From Betaproteobacteria bacterium (lineage in GTDB: Bacteria > Pseudomonadota > Gammaproteobacteria > Burkholderiales > Burkholderiaceae_E): DNA of 35,203 nucleotides. The notes beneath the pieces are model-generated. The model was not told the DNA's origin. It did not search any database and saw only the letters and a program-made list of their open reading frames with translations. This document shows, in pieces, positions 25,394 to 33,151 of the stretch. A program made the position numbers and the translations under genes. Every line of letters starts with the position of its first letter. Position 1 is the stretch's first letter. The stretch spans positions 1 to 35,203 of the forward strand of contig JAGWVN010000032.1 of assembly GCA_018970865.1 (NCBI GenBank), written 5' to 3'.

Positions 25394-26706
25394 CCCTTCA
25401 CCCGGGCCAGCTTGATGCCGCGGTCAAAGCCCTTGGCGAACTTGCCGATCTCGAACACGCCATCGGGGATCTGGAAGAAGGTCTCGCGGGCGCGGTCCTC
25501 GTCGGTGGTGGTGTGCATGCTGGTGGCGTTGAAGGGGCAGGTCTGGGTGCACATCTCGCAGCCGATGCAGTTGTCGTGCAGCGAGGCCACCTTGCCCGGG
25601 CCCTGGGCCAGCGCGTCGTAGAAACAGGTCTGGATGCAGATGGTGCAGCTCGGGTTCTTGCAGGCCTCCTGCGCGATCTCGCTGTGCATGCGCGGCTTGC
25701 GGAACTGGTCGCCGTAGTCCTTCACCGCGCGGCGCGAGGCGATGCCGGTCATCGAGGCGATGTCGGGGTAGCCATGGCTGTCCATGAACTCCTCCAGGCC
25801 CGAGATGATGTGCGGCAGGTACTTGATGCCCTTGAGCATCAGGATGGAGCCCACCTGCACCAGCGGCGCGCCGGTCATGATGAACTCGACCACATCGCGG
25901 TGGTCGTAGATGCCGTTGGAGCCGGTGATCGGCATGCCCAGCTCGTTGTAGATGCGGTGCACCCAGCGCAGCGACAGCGGCTTGGCCCACACGCCGCCGA
26001 TGCCGGCCGGCCCGCCCAGCCGTGGCTGGCCGGTCTCGATGTCCACCGAGAAGCCGGTGTAGCGGTTGGTGGCGGTGACCGCCGCCGCGCCGGCTTCCTT
26101 CACGGCGCGCGCCACCTCCATCACCCGCGACTGGTCAGGCGTGAGCTTGATCACCACCGGGATCTTCACCGCCTCGCACACCCGGGCGGTCACCTCGCGG
26201 GCCACCTCGGGCTCCTGGCCGATCATCGAGCCGCCATGCACGCCGGGCATCATCGCCGGGTGCGGGCAGCCGAAGTTGAGCTCGACCATGGGCAGGCCGC
26301 AGTCCTCGATGGTGCGGCAGATGTCGATCCAGCTCTGCACCGTCTTGCCGCCGGCGCTGCCGATCAGGTGCGAGCCGCGGTCCTGCGCGTACTTGTTGAG
26401 CTCGATGAGATGCGGCACCCATTCGCGAAAGCCGGTGCTGGAATAGCCCGAGCGGCTGTAGAAGATGAAGTTCTTGTTGACCTTGCCTTTGATGAGCTCG
26501 TTCTTCTCGTTGAGGATGGCGTACTTCGAGTTCTCGGTGAGGCGCGCCATGTCCTCGATGTCGGTGAGGGTCTTGACGATCATGCCCGCGGCGCCGGCAT
26601 CGACGCACTCGCGGATCACCTCGGGGCTGTTGGTGGTCTCCAGCGAGGCGATGATGATCGGGTGCTTGAACTTCACGCCGCAGAAATCGAGCTTGAGGTC
26701 GGCCAT
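25390..26706 (-). CDS. preA: PreA-like dihydropyrimidine dehydrogenase subunit (FMN barrel plus 4Fe-4S domain)
   Basis: A 438-residue protein. The N-terminal two-thirds is a dihydroorotate-dehydrogenase-like FMN barrel, with ELNFGCPHP holding the catalytic cysteine, VVIKLTPD, and GSNGIYDHRDVVEFIMTGA near the phosphate site. The C-terminal part binds iron-sulfur clusters: a canonical CIGCEMCTQTCPFN and a first motif CKNPSCTICIQTCF with C-x4-C-x2-C-x3-C spacing and Phe after the last Cys. In E. coli, PreA works with the flavoprotein PreT to reduce uracil or thymine with NADH. No preT is adjacent here. GGAG lies ten bases before the ATG at 26706. A non-pyrimidine substrate is possible given the HyuAB neighbours. 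Confidence 0.92.
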   Translation of the reverse strand: MADLKLDFCGVKFKHPIIIASLETTNSPEVIRECVDAGAAGMIVKTLTDIEDMARLTENSKYAILNEKNELIKGKVNKNFIFYSRSGYSSTGFREWVPHLIELNKYAQDRGSHLIGSAGGKTVQSWIDICRTIEDCGLPMVELNFGCPHPAMMPGVHGGSMIGQEPEVAREVTARVCEAVKIPVVIKLTPDQSRVMEVARAVKEAGAAAVTATNRYTGFSVDIETGQPRLGGPAGIGGVWAKPLSLRWVHRIYNELGMPITGSNGIYDHRDVVEFIMTGAPLVQVGSILMLKGIKYLPHIISGLEEFMDSHGYPDIASMTGIASRRAVKDYGDQFRKPRMHSEIAQEACKNPSCTICIQTCFYDALAQGPGKVASLHDNCIGCEMCTQTCPFNATSMHTTTDEDRARETFFQIPDGVFEIGKFAKGFDRGIKLARVKG

Positions 26707-26731
26707 CTGATGGGTCTCCGGTGCCTTGGGT

Positions 26732-26767
26732 GGTGTCGTTGACGGTGTCGCTGTCGGTATCGGAATC
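26732..26767. repeat. Three imperfect 12-bp tandem repeats in the marR-preA gap
   Basis: The units ggtgtcgttgac (26732-26743), ggtgtcgctgtc (26744-26755) and ggtatcggaatc (26756-26767) are head to tail. They lie 26-61 bp upstream of the preA ATG in a 106 bp intergenic gap, where a promoter or activator site would be placed. No function can be assigned. Confidence 0.6.
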
Positions 26768-26812
26768 GTGTCTCGCGCCGCGGCCGGCGGCGCCGTGATG
26801 CATGCGAGGGGT

Positions 26813-27361
26813 TCAGTCGGGCGTGCCGAAGGCCTTGCCGCCGGGGCGCAGCGCGGTGCGGCCGCTGTCGTTGTTGCCTTCCACCAGCCGCGTGAGCAGG
26901 TCGATGAACTGCTCGCGCTCGGCCGCCGAGAGCGGCGCGAGCAGCTTGCGCTGCGACTGCTGCATCTGCGGATGGTGGGCCTTCAGGAAGGCCTCGCCGC
27001 GCGGCGTGACCAGGCACAGCTTGCGGCGGCGGTTGTCGGCGTCGACCACCCGCCGCACCCAGCCGCGGGCTTCCAGGCGCTTGAGGATGCCGGCGACATT
27101 GGCGCGATCAAGCCCGAGCTCCTCGCCGAGCGTGAACTGGTCGATGCCGGGGTTCATCGAGAGGATGCTGAGCAGCCCGTACTGGATGGGCGTGACCTCG
27201 CCATCGGCCACCTGCTCGAGGAACAGCGCCACATGGATCTGGTGCAGCCGGCGCACCAGGAAACCGGGCCGATCCCAGATGCCGCGATCACGGGTTCCGG
27301 CGCCTTGCCGGGCGGCCTGCGGTTTGTTGACAAGCCCTCGGGCCACGCCTATTGTTTGCAT
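26813..27361 (-). CDS. MarR-family transcriptional regulator
   Basis: About 182 residues with the MarR winged helix: VADGEVTPIQYGLLSILSMN, FTLGEELGLDRANVAGILKRLEARGW and the wing RVVDADNRRRKLCLVTPRG. MarR proteins are dimeric, usually repress divergent catabolic or efflux genes, and release DNA on ligand binding. Three starts are possible: ATG 27370, ATG 27361 and GTG 27346. I prefer 27361 because a minus-strand promoter candidate (TTGACA at 27398-27393) would place transcription start near 27362, downstream of the 27370 ATG. A 14 bp palindrome at 27354-27367 overlaps this start, so autoregulation is likely. It probably controls both the preA-hyuAB genes and the divergent TRAP/Mo-hydroxylase operon. 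Confidence 0.9.
   Translation of the reverse strand: MQTIGVARGLVNKPQAARQGAGTRDRGIWDRPGFLVRRLHQIHVALFLEQVADGEVTPIQYGLLSILSMNPGIDQFTLGEELGLDRANVAGILKRLEARGWVRRVVDADNRRRKLCLVTPRGEAFLKAHHPQMQQSQRKLLAPLSAAEREQFIDLLTRLVEGNNDSGRTALRPGGKAFGTPD
27327..27355 (+). promoter_or_regulatory. Sigma-70 promoter for the TRAP/Mo-hydroxylase operon
   Basis: A perfect -35 TTGACA (27327-27332) and a -10 TATTGT (27350-27355, four of six consensus bases) are separated by 17 bp. Transcription would start near 27362 and read into the TRAP binding protein gene at 27491, leaving a leader of about 130 bases. The -10 overlaps the first bases of the MarR-type palindrome, as expected for a repressed promoter. Confidence 0.65.
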
Positions 27362-27367
27362 GCAAAC
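27354..27367. promoter_or_regulatory. Probable MarR operator palindrome
   Basis: gtttgcatgcaaac is a perfect 14 bp palindrome, of the size and TTGCATGCAA-like core seen at MarR-family operators. It overlaps the plus-strand -10 and presumed +1 and also the 5' end of the MarR coding region. One bound dimer could block both divergent promoters. Confidence 0.7.
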
Positions 27368-27392
27368 CATGGTTCCACGCGGGCCGAGTTTC

Positions 27393-27398
27393 TGTCAA
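27393..27398 (-). promoter_or_regulatory. Candidate -35 element for the marR gene
   Basis: The minus strand reads TTGACA here. With an 18 bp spacer the -10 would be AACCAT (27374-27369), only three of six consensus bases. The predicted start is close to 27362, inside the operator palindrome. Weak but consistent with autoregulation. Confidence 0.4.
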
Positions 27399-27490
27399 GG
27401 CTCGCGGCATCCGGGGCGGCTGTCGGCCCCGCGCGCGGGGCCGGCCTGTCTTCTGATGTTCCTTTCTCCACCAACCACTGGGGCGCACTC

Positions 27491-28576
27491 ATGCAGCGAA
27501 GAGGATTTCTAGGCAAGGCGGCGGCCGGCACGGCCGCGTCGCTGGCGGTTTCTTCCACGGTTCATGCCCAGGCCGGCACGCGCTGGCGCATGCAGACCGC
27601 CTGGCCCAAGAGCCTCGACACCATCTACGGCTCGGCCGATGCCCTCGCCAAGCGCGTCACCGCCATGTCGGGCGGCTCGTTCGATCTTCGCGCCCATGCC
27701 GCCGGCGAGATCGTGCCCGCCGGGCAGATCTTCGATGCCGTCTCGGCCGGCACGGTGGAGTGCGGCCATGTGTTCTCGTCGTTCTTCGTCGGCAAGAACG
27801 CGGCGCTGGGTTTCGATGCCGGTCTGGCCTTCGGCCTGAACGCGCGCCAGCAGAACGCCTGGATGCTCTACGGCGGCGGCCTCGAGCTGCTGCGCGAGCT
27901 CTACAAGCCGTACAACATCGTGCCCATCCCCTGCGGCAATGTCGGCGTGCAGATGGGCGGCTGGTATCGCAAGGAGATCAAGACCGTCGAAGACCTCAAG
28001 GGCCTGAAGTTCCGCATCGGCGGCCTGGGCGGCACCATCATGGCCAAGCTCGGCGTGGTGCCGCAGCAGATCCCCGGCGGCGAGATCTACACCGCCCTCG
28101 AGAAAGGCACCATCGATGCCGCCGAGTGGGTGGGCCCCTATGACGACGAGAAGCTCGGCCTGAACAAGGTGGCCCGCTTCTACTACTACCCCGGCTGGTG
28201 GGAGGGCAGCGCGCAGATCACGCTGCTGGTCAGCACCAAGGCCTGGGAGGCCCTCTCCAAGACCCAGCAGGAAATGCTCGAGGCCGCCAGCACCGAGCAG
28301 ATGGCCGCCATGATCGCCCACTACGACACCAAGAACCCCGAGGCGCTCAAGCGCCTGGTGGGCAGCGGCACGCAGCTGCGCGCCTTCCCGCGCGCGGTGA
28401 TGGACGCCTGCTACAAGGCCACCGAGGAAACCTTCAACGAGATCGCCGAGAAGAACCCCCAGTTCGCCAAGATGCTCACCTCCTGGCGGCGCTTCCGCGA
28501 CGAGCAGAACCTCTGGTTCCGCGTGGCCGAGAACACCCTCGACAGCTATCGTTACGGGGTGTCGGCAAACCGCTGA
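27491..28576 (+). CDS. TRAP transporter substrate-binding protein, TakP/DctP-like
   Basis: A 361-residue periplasmic binding protein. The N-terminus MQRRGFLGKAAAGTAA...VHAQA is a Tat-type signal (RRGFLGK) with cleavage after an Ala near residue 28. The mature part follows TakP, the 2-oxoacid receptor of Rhodobacter, as I recall it: WPKSLDTIYG, GGNVGVQMGGW-like CGNVGVQMGGWYRKEI, VVPQQIPGGEIYTALEKGTI and EWVGPYDDEKLG are near-identical segments. A carboxylate or 2-oxoacid ligand is therefore likely. No dctQ or dctM membrane genes follow; the next gene is the Mo-hydroxylase large subunit, so the permease must be elsewhere. It is the first gene after the MarR-controlled promoter. Confidence 0.92.
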   Translation: MQRRGFLGKAAAGTAASLAVSSTVHAQAGTRWRMQTAWPKSLDTIYGSADALAKRVTAMSGGSFDLRAHAAGEIVPAGQIFDAVSAGTVECGHVFSSFFVGKNAALGFDAGLAFGLNARQQNAWMLYGGGLELLRELYKPYNIVPIPCGNVGVQMGGWYRKEIKTVEDLKGLKFRIGGLGGTIMAKLGVVPQQIPGGEIYTALEKGTIDAAEWVGPYDDEKLGLNKVARFYYYPGWWEGSAQITLLVSTKAWEALSKTQQEMLEAASTEQMAAMIAHYDTKNPEALKRLVGSGTQLRAFPRAVMDACYKATEETFNEIAEKNPQFAKMLTSWRRFRDEQNLWFRVAENTLDSYRYGVSANR

Positions 28577-28592
28577 TCCGCGGGAGCGTTTC

Positions 28593-30935
28593 ATGAGTTC
28601 CTCTGCCACGGGCATCGGCGCGCGCGTCCTGCGCAAGGAAGACGAGCGCCATCTGCACGGCCGCGGCCGTTTCATCGACGACCTGGTCTTTCCGCGCCTG
28701 CTCGAGGCAGCCTTCGTGCGCAGCCCGCTCGCCCACGGGCGGCTGCGCGGCATCGGCCTGCCGGCCGGCGCCGAGGGCCGCATCTTCACGGCAGCGCATC
28801 TCGCCGGTTCGGTCCTGCCCATCACCGCGCAGTCCTCGCTGCCCGGCTATCAGGTGTCCGACTATCCGGTGCTCGCGCAGGGCAAGGTGCGCTTCGTGGG
28901 CGAGCCGCTCGCGGTGTGCGTGGCGCCCACCCGCGCCCAGGCTGAAGACCTCGCCGCCGAGGTGGTACCCGACATCGAGCCGCTCACCCCGCTGCCCGAT
29001 GCCGCCACCGCGCGGGCCTCGTCGGTGCAGGTGCACGAGCACTGGAACAGCAACCTGTTCATCCATCTCAAGCGCGAGGAAGACCTCAGCGAGGTTGCCC
29101 GCCGCGCCGCCCATGTGGTCACCCGTGAGTTCCGCATGGCGCGCCAGAGCATGTCGCCCATGGAAGGCAAGGCGGTGCTCGCCTACTGGGATGACCATCG
29201 CTCGCAGCTGGTGGTGTATTCCTCCACCCAGGTGCCGCACATGATCCGCTCGGGGCTGGCGCAGTGCCTGGGCCTCGAGCTGGCCAGCCTGCGGGTGATC
29301 GCGCCCGATGTCGGCGGCGGCTTCGGCTACAAGTGCAACCTCATGCCCGAGGAGGTGGCGGTCGCCTGGCTCGCGCTCACGCTGCGTCGCCCGGTGCGCT
29401 GGATCGAAGACCGCCGCGAGCACCTCGTGGCCGGCACCAACTGCCGCGAGCATCAGTACCGCATGTCGGCCTATGTCGATGAGCGCGGCCGTCTGCTCGG
29501 CCTCGATGCCGAGGTGCATGTCGACAGCGGCGCCTACTCGGTGTGGCCCTTCACCGCCTGTCTGGAAACCGGTCAGATCATCGGCAACCTGCCCGGCCCC
29601 TACCGCATGGAGAAGTACCGCTGCCATGTGTACGGCGTGGCCACCAACAAGCCGCCCTTCTCGCCCTACCGGGGCGTGGCGCGGCCGGGCGTGGCCTTCG
29701 CCATGGAGCTCATGATCGACGCCATCGCCCGCACCGTCGGGCGCGATCCCTGCGCGGTGCGCCTCGAGAACCTGGTGCGCGGCGCCGACATGCCCTTCAC
29801 CAACATCGCCGGCAAGGCCTTCGATTCCGGCGACTACCCGTCCAGCCTGCATCGGGTCATGGCCATGCTCGACCACGCCGGCTTCGCGCAGCGCCAGGCG
29901 CAGGCCCGGGCGCAGGGCCGCTTCCTCGGCCTGGGCTTTGCCACCTACACCGAGCAGGCGGCGCACGGCACCTCGGTGTTCGCATCCTGGGGCCTGCCCA
30001 TCGTCCCCGGCTATGACGGCGCCACGGTGCGGCTGGCCGCTGACGGCACGCTGGAGGTCAAGGTGGGCGTGCACTCGCACGGCCAGGGCATGGAGACCTC
30101 GCTCGCCCAGGTGGCCAGCGAGATCACCGGCCTGCCGCTCGAGCGCATCGTGGTCACCCACGGCGACACCAACGAGACCCCGTTCTCCACCGGCACCTAT
30201 GCCTCGCGCTCCATCGTCATGGCCGGCGGCGCGGTGTCCAAGGCCTGCGAGGTGCTGGTCGCGCGGGTGCGGCCGCTGGCCGCCCACCTCGGCGCGGGCG
30301 CGCCCGATTCAGTGCGCCTGCAGGATGGCCGTTTCGTCGGCGATGCCGGCGAGGTCAGCTGGCAGCAGCTTGGCGAGGCCTGGTACCACCGGCCCGAGCG
30401 CCTGCCGCGCGAGATGCACACCGGCGGGCTCGAGGTCACCGAGAGCTACAAGCCGGCGGTCGACACCGGCGTGTTCAGCTACGCCAGCCACGGCGCGCTG
30501 GTCGAGGTCGACCCTGGCAGCGGTCAGGTGAAGCTGCTCGACTACGCCATCTGCGAAGACTGCGGCACGCTGGTCAACCCCATGATCGTCGAGGGCCAGA
30601 CCATCGGCGGCGCGGTCCAGGGCATCGGCACCGCGCTCTTCGAAGAGATGCCCTACGATCGCTCGGCGCAGCCGCTTGCCTCCACCTACGCCGACTACCT
30701 CCTGCCCGGTGCGGCCGAGATGCCCACCATCCGCATCGACCACACCGAGACACCCTCGCCGCACACCCGGCACGGCATCAAGGGCGTGGGCGAGGGCGGC
30801 GCCATCGCGCCGCCGGCGGCCATCCTCAACGCGGTCAATGCCGCGCTCGCCGAGTTCGGCGTCGAGTTCGCGGAAACCCCGCTCACGCCGCGCCGCCTGC
30901 TCGGCGGGCTGCTGGCCGCCAGGGGCAGCGCATGA
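28593..30935 (+). CDS. Molybdenum hydroxylase large subunit (xanthine dehydrogenase/CoxL family)
   Basis: A 780-residue molybdopterin-cytosine-dinucleotide-type catalytic subunit. GRGRFIDDLVFP marks the N-terminal a/b hammerhead, APDVGGGFGYK the first Mo-cofactor motif, FSPYRGVARPG the active-site loop (Tyr359-Arg364) and GVGEGGAIAPPAA the catalytic glutamate (Glu734). The loop lacks the Cys of form I CO dehydrogenase (AYRCSFR), so CO is not the expected substrate; hydroxylation of an N-heterocycle, aldehyde or similar carbon with water as oxygen donor is. GGGAG lies seven bases upstream of the ATG at 28593. It overlaps the FAD subunit gene by four bases. Confidence 0.94.
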   Translation: MSSSATGIGARVLRKEDERHLHGRGRFIDDLVFPRLLEAAFVRSPLAHGRLRGIGLPAGAEGRIFTAAHLAGSVLPITAQSSLPGYQVSDYPVLAQGKVRFVGEPLAVCVAPTRAQAEDLAAEVVPDIEPLTPLPDAATARASSVQVHEHWNSNLFIHLKREEDLSEVARRAAHVVTREFRMARQSMSPMEGKAVLAYWDDHRSQLVVYSSTQVPHMIRSGLAQCLGLELASLRVIAPDVGGGFGYKCNLMPEEVAVAWLALTLRRPVRWIEDRREHLVAGTNCREHQYRMSAYVDERGRLLGLDAEVHVDSGAYSVWPFTACLETGQIIGNLPGPYRMEKYRCHVYGVATNKPPFSPYRGVARPGVAFAMELMIDAIARTVGRDPCAVRLENLVRGADMPFTNIAGKAFDSGDYPSSLHRVMAMLDHAGFAQRQAQARAQGRFLGLGFATYTEQAAHGTSVFASWGLPIVPGYDGATVRLAADGTLEVKVGVHSHGQGMETSLAQVASEITGLPLERIVVTHGDTNETPFSTGTYASRSIVMAGGAVSKACEVLVARVRPLAAHLGAGAPDSVRLQDGRFVGDAGEVSWQQLGEAWYHRPERLPREMHTGGLEVTESYKPAVDTGVFSYASHGALVEVDPGSGQVKLLDYAICEDCGTLVNPMIVEGQTIGGAVQGIGTALFEEMPYDRSAQPLASTYADYLLPGAAEMPTIRIDHTETPSPHTRHGIKGVGEGGAIAPPAAILNAVNAALAEFGVEFAETPLTPRRLLGGLLAARGSA

Positions 30936-31762
30936 AGGCCGCCCCCTTTGCCTGGCAACGGCCGGCCAGCCTGCCCGCGGCGTTGCAGGCCCTGCAGGCC
31001 GAGGGCTGCAGCGCGGTGGGCGGCGGCCAGTCGCTCGGCCCCATGCTCAACCTGCGTCTGGCCCGTCCGGCCGCGCTGGTCGATCTGCGTCGCCTGCCCG
31101 AGCTGCGCGGCAGCGCGCTGCAGGATGGGGTCCTGCGCCTGGGGGCTGCCGTCACCCACGCCGAGATCGAAGACGGCCTGGTGCCCGACACCACCCGCGG
31201 CATGCTGCCCACCGTGGCCCGCGGCATCGCCTACCGGGCGGTGCGCAACCGCGGCACGCTCGGCGGCAGCCTGTGTCACGCCGACCCGGCCGCCGACTGG
31301 GTCAACGCGCTCATGGCGCTGGGCGCCACGGTGAGCCTGAGCAGCCCGCAGGGTACGCGGCAACTGCCGCTGGAAGACTTCATCATCGCCGGCTATGCCA
31401 CCGCGCTGCAGCCTGGCGAGGTGCTCACCGAGGTCGAGCTGCCGGCCTTCGGCCCGGGCCTGCGATGGGGCTATCACAAGCTCTGCCCCAAGGTGGGCGA
31501 GTTCGCCGACGCGATCGGCGTGGTGGTGGTCGATCCCGGCATCGGCTTCTGCCGGGTGCTGGTGGGCGCCATCGAGACCCGCCCGGCGCTGCTGCCGGAC
31601 GCCGCCGGCCTGCTGCGCGAGGCCGCGCAGGCCCCTGACCCGCACGCCCTCTTCTCGGCCGCGGTCACCCGCGCCTGCCCGGGCGCAGACCCGGTCTTCA
31701 TCCACCAGCACGCGGTGGCGCTGGTGCGCGCCCTCGCCCAGATGAACGCCCGCCAGCCATGA
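30932..31762 (+). CDS. Molybdenum hydroxylase FAD-binding subunit (CoxM family)
   Basis: A 276-residue FAD subunit. The flavin-binding motifs VGGGQSLGPMLNLRLA near residue 29 and RNRGTLGGSLCHADPAAD near residue 105 match the family pattern (AGGxSL...TxGG). It shuttles electrons from the 2Fe-2S subunit to an acceptor such as quinone or NAD. The start overlaps the large subunit stop (ATGA), and the end overlaps the small subunit start in the same way, so the three are made together. The product is slightly shorter than many CoxM proteins, but no domain appears missing. Confidence 0.93.
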   Translation: MKAAPFAWQRPASLPAALQALQAEGCSAVGGGQSLGPMLNLRLARPAALVDLRRLPELRGSALQDGVLRLGAAVTHAEIEDGLVPDTTRGMLPTVARGIAYRAVRNRGTLGGSLCHADPAADWVNALMALGATVSLSSPQGTRQLPLEDFIIAGYATALQPGEVLTEVELPAFGPGLRWGYHKLCPKVGEFADAIGVVVVDPGIGFCRVLVGAIETRPALLPDAAGLLREAAQAPDPHALFSAAVTRACPGADPVFIHQHAVALVRALAQMNARQP

Positions 31763-33105
31763 TCACCCAGCTCGTCCAGCTCAGCGTCAACGGCGAGCGC
31801 GTGCAGCGGGTCTGCGAGCCGCGCACCCACCTCGGCGACTTCCTGCGCAAGGAGCTCGGCCTCACCGGCACGCACCTGTCCTGCGAGCACGGCGTGTGCG
31901 GCGCCTGCACCGTGCTGATCGACGGCGCGCCGCAGCGCTCGTGCATCACCTTCGCGGTGGCCTGCGAAGATGCCGAGGTCACCACCATCGAGGGTTACGG
32001 CACTGATCCCGTCATGGCGGCGCTGCGTCGCGCCTTCCATGAGCACCACGCCCTGCAGTGCGGCTACTGCACGCCCGGCATGCTGTGCACCGCCCGCGAC
32101 ATCGTGCTGCGCCTGCCCGGGCCCGATCCACAACGGGTGCGCAACGAGCTTGCCGGCAACATCTGCCGCTGCACCGGCTATGTCGGCATCGTCGAGGCCA
32201 TCAACGCGGTGCTGCAGGCCAAGGCCAGCGGAACGCTGACCATGCCGGCCGTGCAGCCCGCACCGGCTGCGGGCCTGGGCCACGGCGCGGGCCAGGCCAG
32301 CGTGCTGCCCGCGGCCACCGCAGCCACCGCAGCCACCGCAGCCACCGCAGCCACCGCGGCCACCGCGGCTCCCGGGACTCACGCCATGCCGGTGGCCGCG
32401 CCGCCTGAGGCCGCGGCGGCAGCCGCCACGCCAGCGCCCTCTGTCGCGGGCGCGGCCGGCGCCGATGCCCCCGCCACCTTCTCCGCCTGGACTCCCATCG
32501 TCCTGCCCGAGCACGGCGACTGGATCACCGTCACCCAGTCGCTGGCCCTGCCGGTGGCGCCCGACGCGGTCTGGCAGCGCCTGCAAGACCTGCCGCTGGT
32601 GGCGCGCTGCCTGCCCGGGGCGCGGGTGCTGCGCCATGAGGCCGAGCGCGCCGAGGGTCAGATCGACATCCGCTTCGGCCCCATCACCGCGGCCTTCGCC
32701 ATGCGCGCCGAGCTCTTCCTGCAGCCCGAGTCTCGCACCGGGCGCATGCATGCCGAGGGCACCGACCGCTTCAGCGGCACGCGGGTGCAGTCACGCCTGA
32801 ACTACCAGGTGCTGCCCGAGGGCGAGGGTGCGTGCCGGCTCGCCCTGCAGCTCGCCTTCCAGCTCGCCGGGCCGCTCGCGCAGTTCTCGCGCAGCGGGCT
32901 GGTGGCCGACTATGTCAACGAGCTGTCGCGCCGCTTCGGCCGCAATCTCGAGCAGGCCGCGCTCGCCGGCGCCGGTCAGCCCGGTGCGGGCGGCGCTGCG
33001 GGCGCGGCGCCGGGGCTGCCCGAACTGCCGGCCGACAGCGCCCAGGCGCCGAGCCTGCTGGCCCTGCTCTGGGCCCGGCTGCGCCGATGGCTGGGCATGT
33101 CCTGA
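31759..33105 (+). CDS. 2Fe-2S subunit of Mo hydroxylase fused to a CoxG/SRPBCC domain
   Basis: A 448-residue fusion. Residues 1-160 are a CoxS-type small subunit with a plant-type 2Fe-2S site (Cys42, 47, 50, 62 in CEHGVCGAC...C) and the second site Cys101, 104, 136, 138 (CGYC...CRC). A low-complexity Ala/Thr/Pro linker of about 85 residues follows. Residues 250-400 form an SRPBCC/CoxG-like domain (LPVAPDAVWQRLQDLPLVARCLPGA; FSRSGLVADYVNELSRRFGRNL). CoxG is normally a separate gene and in CO oxidisers is implicated in membrane attachment of the enzyme. The C-terminal LLWARLRRWLGM tail is amphipathic and could aid membrane contact, which is inference. About three times the usual small-subunit length. 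Confidence 0.92.
   Translation: MITQLVQLSVNGERVQRVCEPRTHLGDFLRKELGLTGTHLSCEHGVCGACTVLIDGAPQRSCITFAVACEDAEVTTIEGYGTDPVMAALRRAFHEHHALQCGYCTPGMLCTARDIVLRLPGPDPQRVRNELAGNICRCTGYVGIVEAINAVLQAKASGTLTMPAVQPAPAAGLGHGAGQASVLPAATAATAATAATAATAATAAPGTHAMPVAAPPEAAAAAATPAPSVAGAAGADAPATFSAWTPIVLPEHGDWITVTQSLALPVAPDAVWQRLQDLPLVARCLPGARVLRHEAERAEGQIDIRFGPITAAFAMRAELFLQPESRTGRMHAEGTDRFSGTRVQSRLNYQVLPEGEGACRLALQLAFQLAGPLAQFSRSGLVADYVNELSRRFGRNLEQAALAGAGQPGAGGAAGAAPGLPELPADSAQAPSLLALLWARLRRWLGMS
32311..32364. repeat. Six 9-bp tandem repeats (gcagccacc) in the fusion linker
   Basis: Units at 32311, 32320, 32329, 32338, 32347 and 32356; the inner four are identical gcagccacc and the outer two are gcggccacc. They encode Ala-Ala-Thr repeats between the 2Fe-2S and SRPBCC domains. 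Copy-number change keeps the frame and only alters linker length. Confidence 0.9.
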
Positions 33106-33151
33106 ACCGGCACGCGCACGCGCTTCAGGCGCCGTGAGCGATGATGGCGCC

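Noticed and set aside
23258-25621. Long plus-strand frame opposite hyuA
   Set aside because: It is a His/Gly/Ala-rich shadow; HyuA on the minus strand is complete.
28476-30287. Minus-strand frame opposite the Mo hydroxylase large subunit
   Set aside because: No domains are visible, and the overlapping plus-strand gene has all catalytic motifs.
32311-32364. Possible CRISPR-like array
   Set aside because: The units are 9 bp, contiguous, without spacers and inside a coding linker; this is a coding microsatellite.
28593-33105. Aerobic CO dehydrogenase (coxMSL)
   Set aside because: The active-site loop reads PYRGVARPG and lacks the Cys of form I CoxL, so CO oxidation is not supported despite the family name.
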